From Mesorhizobium sp. GbtcB19 (lineage in GTDB: Bacteria; Pseudomonadota; Alphaproteobacteria; Rhizobiales; Rhizobiaceae), in NCBI RefSeq assembly GCF_019091085.1, contig NZ_JAGXJY010000014.1, positions 1 through 64,000 on the forward strand: 64,000 nucleotides of DNA. Reading direction: 5' to 3'. Positions 61,551 to 64,000 of this stretch are shown piece by piece. Numbering within the stretch: position 1 is the stretch's first letter; each line of letters begins with the position of its first letter. Below the pieces are notes generated by a model, which saw only the letters and a list, made by a program, of their open reading frames with translations, was not told the DNA's origin and did no database searches. The position numbers were made by a program, and so were the translations under genes.

Positions 61551-61627
61551 ATACGGGTGTTCGTCCTTGACAGGGAGGTGGCGCGGGGACATGTGTCGGG
61601 CAATCTCTGAAAGCGGATTCTTGGATA

Positions 61628-63502
61628 ATGACCAGTCACTATGATGTGGTGGTGGTGGGCGGCGGCCATGCCGGATGCGAGGCGGCAAGTGCTGCCGCGC
61701 GCGCCGGCGCCAGGACGGCGCTGGTGACGCTGCGTTTCGACACGATCGGCGTCATGTCCTGCAATCCTGCGATTGGCGGTCTCGGCAAGGGACATCTCGT
61801 GCGTGAGATCGACGCGATGGATGGGCTGATGGGACGCATCGCCGACGCCGCCGGCATCCAGTTCCGCCTGCTCAATCGCCGCAAGGGTCCGGCCGTGCGC
61901 GGTCCGCGCACGCAAGCCGACCGCAAGCTCTATCGGCTTGCCATGCAGGAAGCGATTCGGCAGCAGAACGATCTTGACGTTATCGAGGGCGAGGTTCTCG
62001 ATTTCGAAATCGCAGATGGGCGCGTTGCAGCGGTGCTGGTTTCAGGTGACCGGCGGCTCGCTTGCGGCGCCGTCGTGCTGACCACCGGCACCTTCCTGCG
62101 CGGACTGATCCATATCGGCGAGAAGAAGATTGTCGCCGGCCGCATGAACGAGCAGGCGAGCATGGGCCTGTCGGCGACGATGGCGCGCGCAGGCTTCAAG
62201 CTCGGGCGGCTGAAGACCGGAACGCCCCCTCGCCTCGATGGCCGTACCATCGACTGGGCGTCGCTGGAAAGCCAGGCGGCGGACGAGGATCCAGTGCCGT
62301 TCTCGCTGATGACCGATAGGATCGCCAATCCGCAGATCCATTGCGGCATCACTCGCACCATGCCGGCGACGCATGAGCTGATCCGCGCCAATCTCGGCCG
62401 CTCGGCGATGTATTCCGGTTCGATCGAAGGCGTCGGCCCGCGCTACTGCCCGTCGATCGAGGACAAGATCGTCAAGTTCGGCGACCGTGAAGGCCACCAG
62501 ATCTTCCTGGAGCCGGAAGGGCTCGTTGACGACACGGTCTACCCGAACGGCATCTCGACCTCGCTGCCCGAGGACGTGCAGCTCGCGATCCTGAAGACCA
62601 TTCCCGGGCTGGAAAAGGCAACGATGCTGCAGCCGGGCTACGCGATCGAATACGACCATGTCGATCCGCGCGAATTGAAGACGACGCTGGAGACGAAGCG
62701 CGTCGATGGCCTGTTCCTTGCCGGACAGATCAACGGTACGACCGGCTACGAAGAGGCTGGCGCGCAAGGCCTGCTTGCCGGCATCAACGCCGCGCGCAAG
62801 GCGGCGGGCGACGACGATGTCGTGCTCAGCCGCACCGAAGCCTATATCGGCGTGATGGTCGATGATCTCACCAGCCGCGGCATCGCCGAGCCCTATCGCA
62901 TGTTCACTTCGCGCGCCGAGTTCCGGCTTTCGCTGCGCGCCGACAATGCTGACGAGCGGCTGACGCCACTCGCCGAGAAGCTCGGCATTGTATCGCCGGA
63001 GCGGTTGCAGCGGTTCGGCGATATGGCACAGAAGCTCGACGTCGCCCGCGCGCTGGCCAAATCCGTCACCTGGACGCCGAATGAAGCGGCACGGCATGGG
63101 CTGGAGATCAACAAGGACGGCGTGCGCCGCTCGGCCTATGAGCTGCTGGCGCATCCGGGCGTAGACATGGCTTGGCTCAGCCGCGTCGAGCCACGCTTTG
63201 CCACGCTCGACAGCAAGACGGCGGAGCGTCTTGAAACGGAAGCGAAATATTCTGTCTACCTGGATCGACAGCAGGCCGACGTCGCGCAGATCAGGCATGA
63301 AGAAGCGCGGCTTATCCCGGAAGCCATCGATTTCTCGGATGTGCCCGGCCTCTCGAACGAGCTGAAGCAAAAGATGAAGCTGCGCCAGCCGCGTTCGATA
63401 GCCGACGCGCAGCGCATGGAAGGCATGACGCCGGCGGCGCTGGCGATCATCGTCGCGCATGTCCGCAATGCCGAGCTTGCCGCGCGAAGGTCTGTGGCGT
63501 GA
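61628..63502 (+). CDS. mnmG: tRNA uridine 5-carboxymethylaminomethyl modification enzyme MnmG (GidA)
   Basis: This 624-residue FAD enzyme forms the MnmE-MnmG complex that modifies wobble U34. The FAD motif [20 protein letters not shown] lies near 7-26, followed by [20 protein letters not shown]. GidA signatures include [18 protein letters not shown] and [17 protein letters not shown], and the C-terminal helical domain ends RNAELAARR. Length is standard. The stop overlaps the rsmG GTG by three bases, and three parS-like sites lie upstream. Confidence 0.97.
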   Translation: MTSHYDVVVVGGGHAGCEAASAAARAGARTALVTLRFDTIGVMSCNPAIGGLGKGHLVREIDAMDGLMGRIADAAGIQFRLLNRRKGPAVRGPRTQADRKLYRLAMQEAIRQQNDLDVIEGEVLDFEIADGRVAAVLVSGDRRLACGAVVLTTGTFLRGLIHIGEKKIVAGRMNEQASMGLSATMARAGFKLGRLKTGTPPRLDGRTIDWASLESQAADEDPVPFSLMTDRIANPQIHCGITRTMPATHELIRANLGRSAMYSGSIEGVGPRYCPSIEDKIVKFGDREGHQIFLEPEGLVDDTVYPNGISTSLPEDVQLAILKTIPGLEKATMLQPGYAIEYDHVDPRELKTTLETKRVDGLFLAGQINGTTGYEEAGAQGLLAGINAARKAAGDDDVVLSRTEAYIGVMVDDLTSRGIAEPYRMFTSRAEFRLSLRADNADERLTPLAEKLGIVSPERLQRFGDMAQKLDVARALAKSVTWTPNEAARHGLEINKDGVRRSAYELLAHPGVDMAWLSRVEPRFATLDSKTAERLETEAKYSVYLDRQQADVAQIRHEEARLIPEAIDFSDVPGLSNELKQKMKLRQPRSIADAQRMEGMTPAALAIIVAHVRNAELAARRSVA

Positions 63503-64000
63503 GCGCGGATGCCTGGGCGGACCTGCAAAAAGCAGCAGGTCCGGTTTCACGTGAAACATTCGAGCGGCTGCAGGCCTTCGAACAGCTGTTCCTGAAATGG
63601 AATCGCAGCATCAATCTGGCGGCGCCGTCGACACTGGACGATGTCTGGCGCCGTCACATCTTGGACAGCGCCCAGCTCGCGCGAATCGCGCCCGCCGCCA
63701 CACGCTGGGTCGACCTTGGTTCCGGCGGCGGCTTTCCCGGATTGGTGCTTGGTTTTCTGCTTAAAGAGCGTTCCGGCGCGTCGATCGATCTGGTCGAGAG
63801 CAACCGCAAGAAAGCTTCGTTCCTGCAATCCGTCATCGGTCAGTTCGCTTTGCCGGCGCGCGTCGTGGCGAAGCGCATCGGCGACAGCTATGCGCTTGTT
63901 TCGACACCGGAAATCGTTACGGCGAGGGCGCTTGCGGCGTTGCCGGATCTGCTCGATCTCGCGGCGCCGTGGCTGACCACAGGGGCGCGCGCGCTGTTCC
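63499..64000 (+). CDS. rsmG: 16S rRNA (guanine(527)-N7)-methyltransferase RsmG (partial, runs off window)
   Basis: The first 167 residues of RsmG (GidB) are present; the 3' end lies beyond the window. The enzyme methylates G527 of 16S rRNA with SAM; loss confers low-level streptomycin resistance. [20 protein letters not shown] and the SAM motif [19 protein letters not shown] are clear, followed by SRKKASFLQ-like [12 protein letters not shown]. The GTG start overlaps the mnmG stop. Codons 15-20 (PVSRET) are written by a parS palindrome. Confidence 0.95.
   Translation, partial: MSADAWADLQKAAGPVSRETFERLQAFEQLFLKWNRSINLAAPSTLDDVWRRHILDSAQLARIAPAATRWVDLGSGGGFPGLVLGFLLKERSGASIDLVESNRKKASFLQSVIGQFALPARVVAKRIGDSYALVSTPEIVTARALAALPDLLDLAAPWLTTGARALF
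63544..63557. other. parS: parS site 4 inside rsmG
   Basis: GTTTCACGTGAAAC is a perfect palindrome; with flanks the 16-mer is GGTTTCACGTGAAACA, one mismatch to the consensus. It encodes Val-Ser-Arg-Glu-Thr in the RsmG N-terminus, so protein and partition-site constraints overlap. Confidence 0.85.

Overview
The window is a high-G+C chromosomal segment from an alphaproteobacterium, most likely a Mesorhizobium or close Hyphomicrobiales relative. The evidence is the gene order around hemE/rho/mnmE/mnmG/rsmG, the hrcA-rph-rdgB-hemW and dapB-gpmA clusters, GANTC (CcrM-type) sites near the origin, and rhizobial-type dispersed palindromic repeats in most large intergenic gaps. About 68 protein genes and one tRNA (Leu, CAG) can be supported. 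No rRNA, CRISPR array, prophage or complete insertion sequence is visible; only the last codons of an IS110-like transposase touch the left edge.

Layout. 1-6.5 kb: leftward housekeeping and metabolic genes (glutathione S-transferase, cysK, LysE-type exporter, sugar dehydrogenase-like protein, hrcA). 6.6-12.3 kb: rightward rph, VOC protein, rdgB, hemW, rsmI, yraN with small accessory genes. 12.5-22.4 kb: uppP, a second GST, queG, an SDR protein, mepA, glk, an MsbA-like ABC exporter, dapB, gpmA and tRNA-Leu. 22.6-36.8 kb: more accessory content, with a DHFR-like protein, a cNMP/thioredoxin-reductase-like flavoprotein next to a UBP-type zinc finger protein, a TetR/DUF4336 divergent pair, a racemase plus D-amino acid dehydrogenase pair, a cystathionine synthase pair, an isochorismatase-like protein, an HxlR/DJ-1 pair and a flavoprotein. 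37-41.5 kb: a taurine/sulfonate uptake and desulfonation operon (tauABC, a 66-residue protein, tauD). 42-50 kb: rlpA, phaZ, a transglutaminase-like protease, mltA-smr-XRE-Imm42, a Tim44-like protein, fxsA, secB.

50-64 kb is the replication-origin neighbourhood. On the left arm dnaQ, coaE, aroE, maf and ppsR run leftward. Then comes a 402-bp gene-free stretch with DnaA-box-like 9-mers, an AT-rich stretch and five GANTC sites, the likely oriC. On the right arm hemE, hemJ, rho, mnmE, mnmG and rsmG run rightward, apart from one opposing thioredoxin-domain gene. Four parS-like sites (16-mers around TTCACGTGAAAC) lie at the end of mnmE, in the mnmE-mnmG gap and inside rsmG. This pairs initiation and partition sites within about 9 kb; parA/parB would be expected just beyond the right edge.

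The most interesting items beyond ordinary annotation are: the oriC/parS region including a degenerate parS-like site inside hemE; the flavoprotein-ZnF-UBP pair; an orphan Imm42-type immunity gene translationally coupled to an XRE regulator; an isochorismatase-like protein with Gly in place of the catalytic Cys; small proteins in and near the sulfonate locus; and four families of intergenic palindromic repeats, some of which touch start codons or flank operons.
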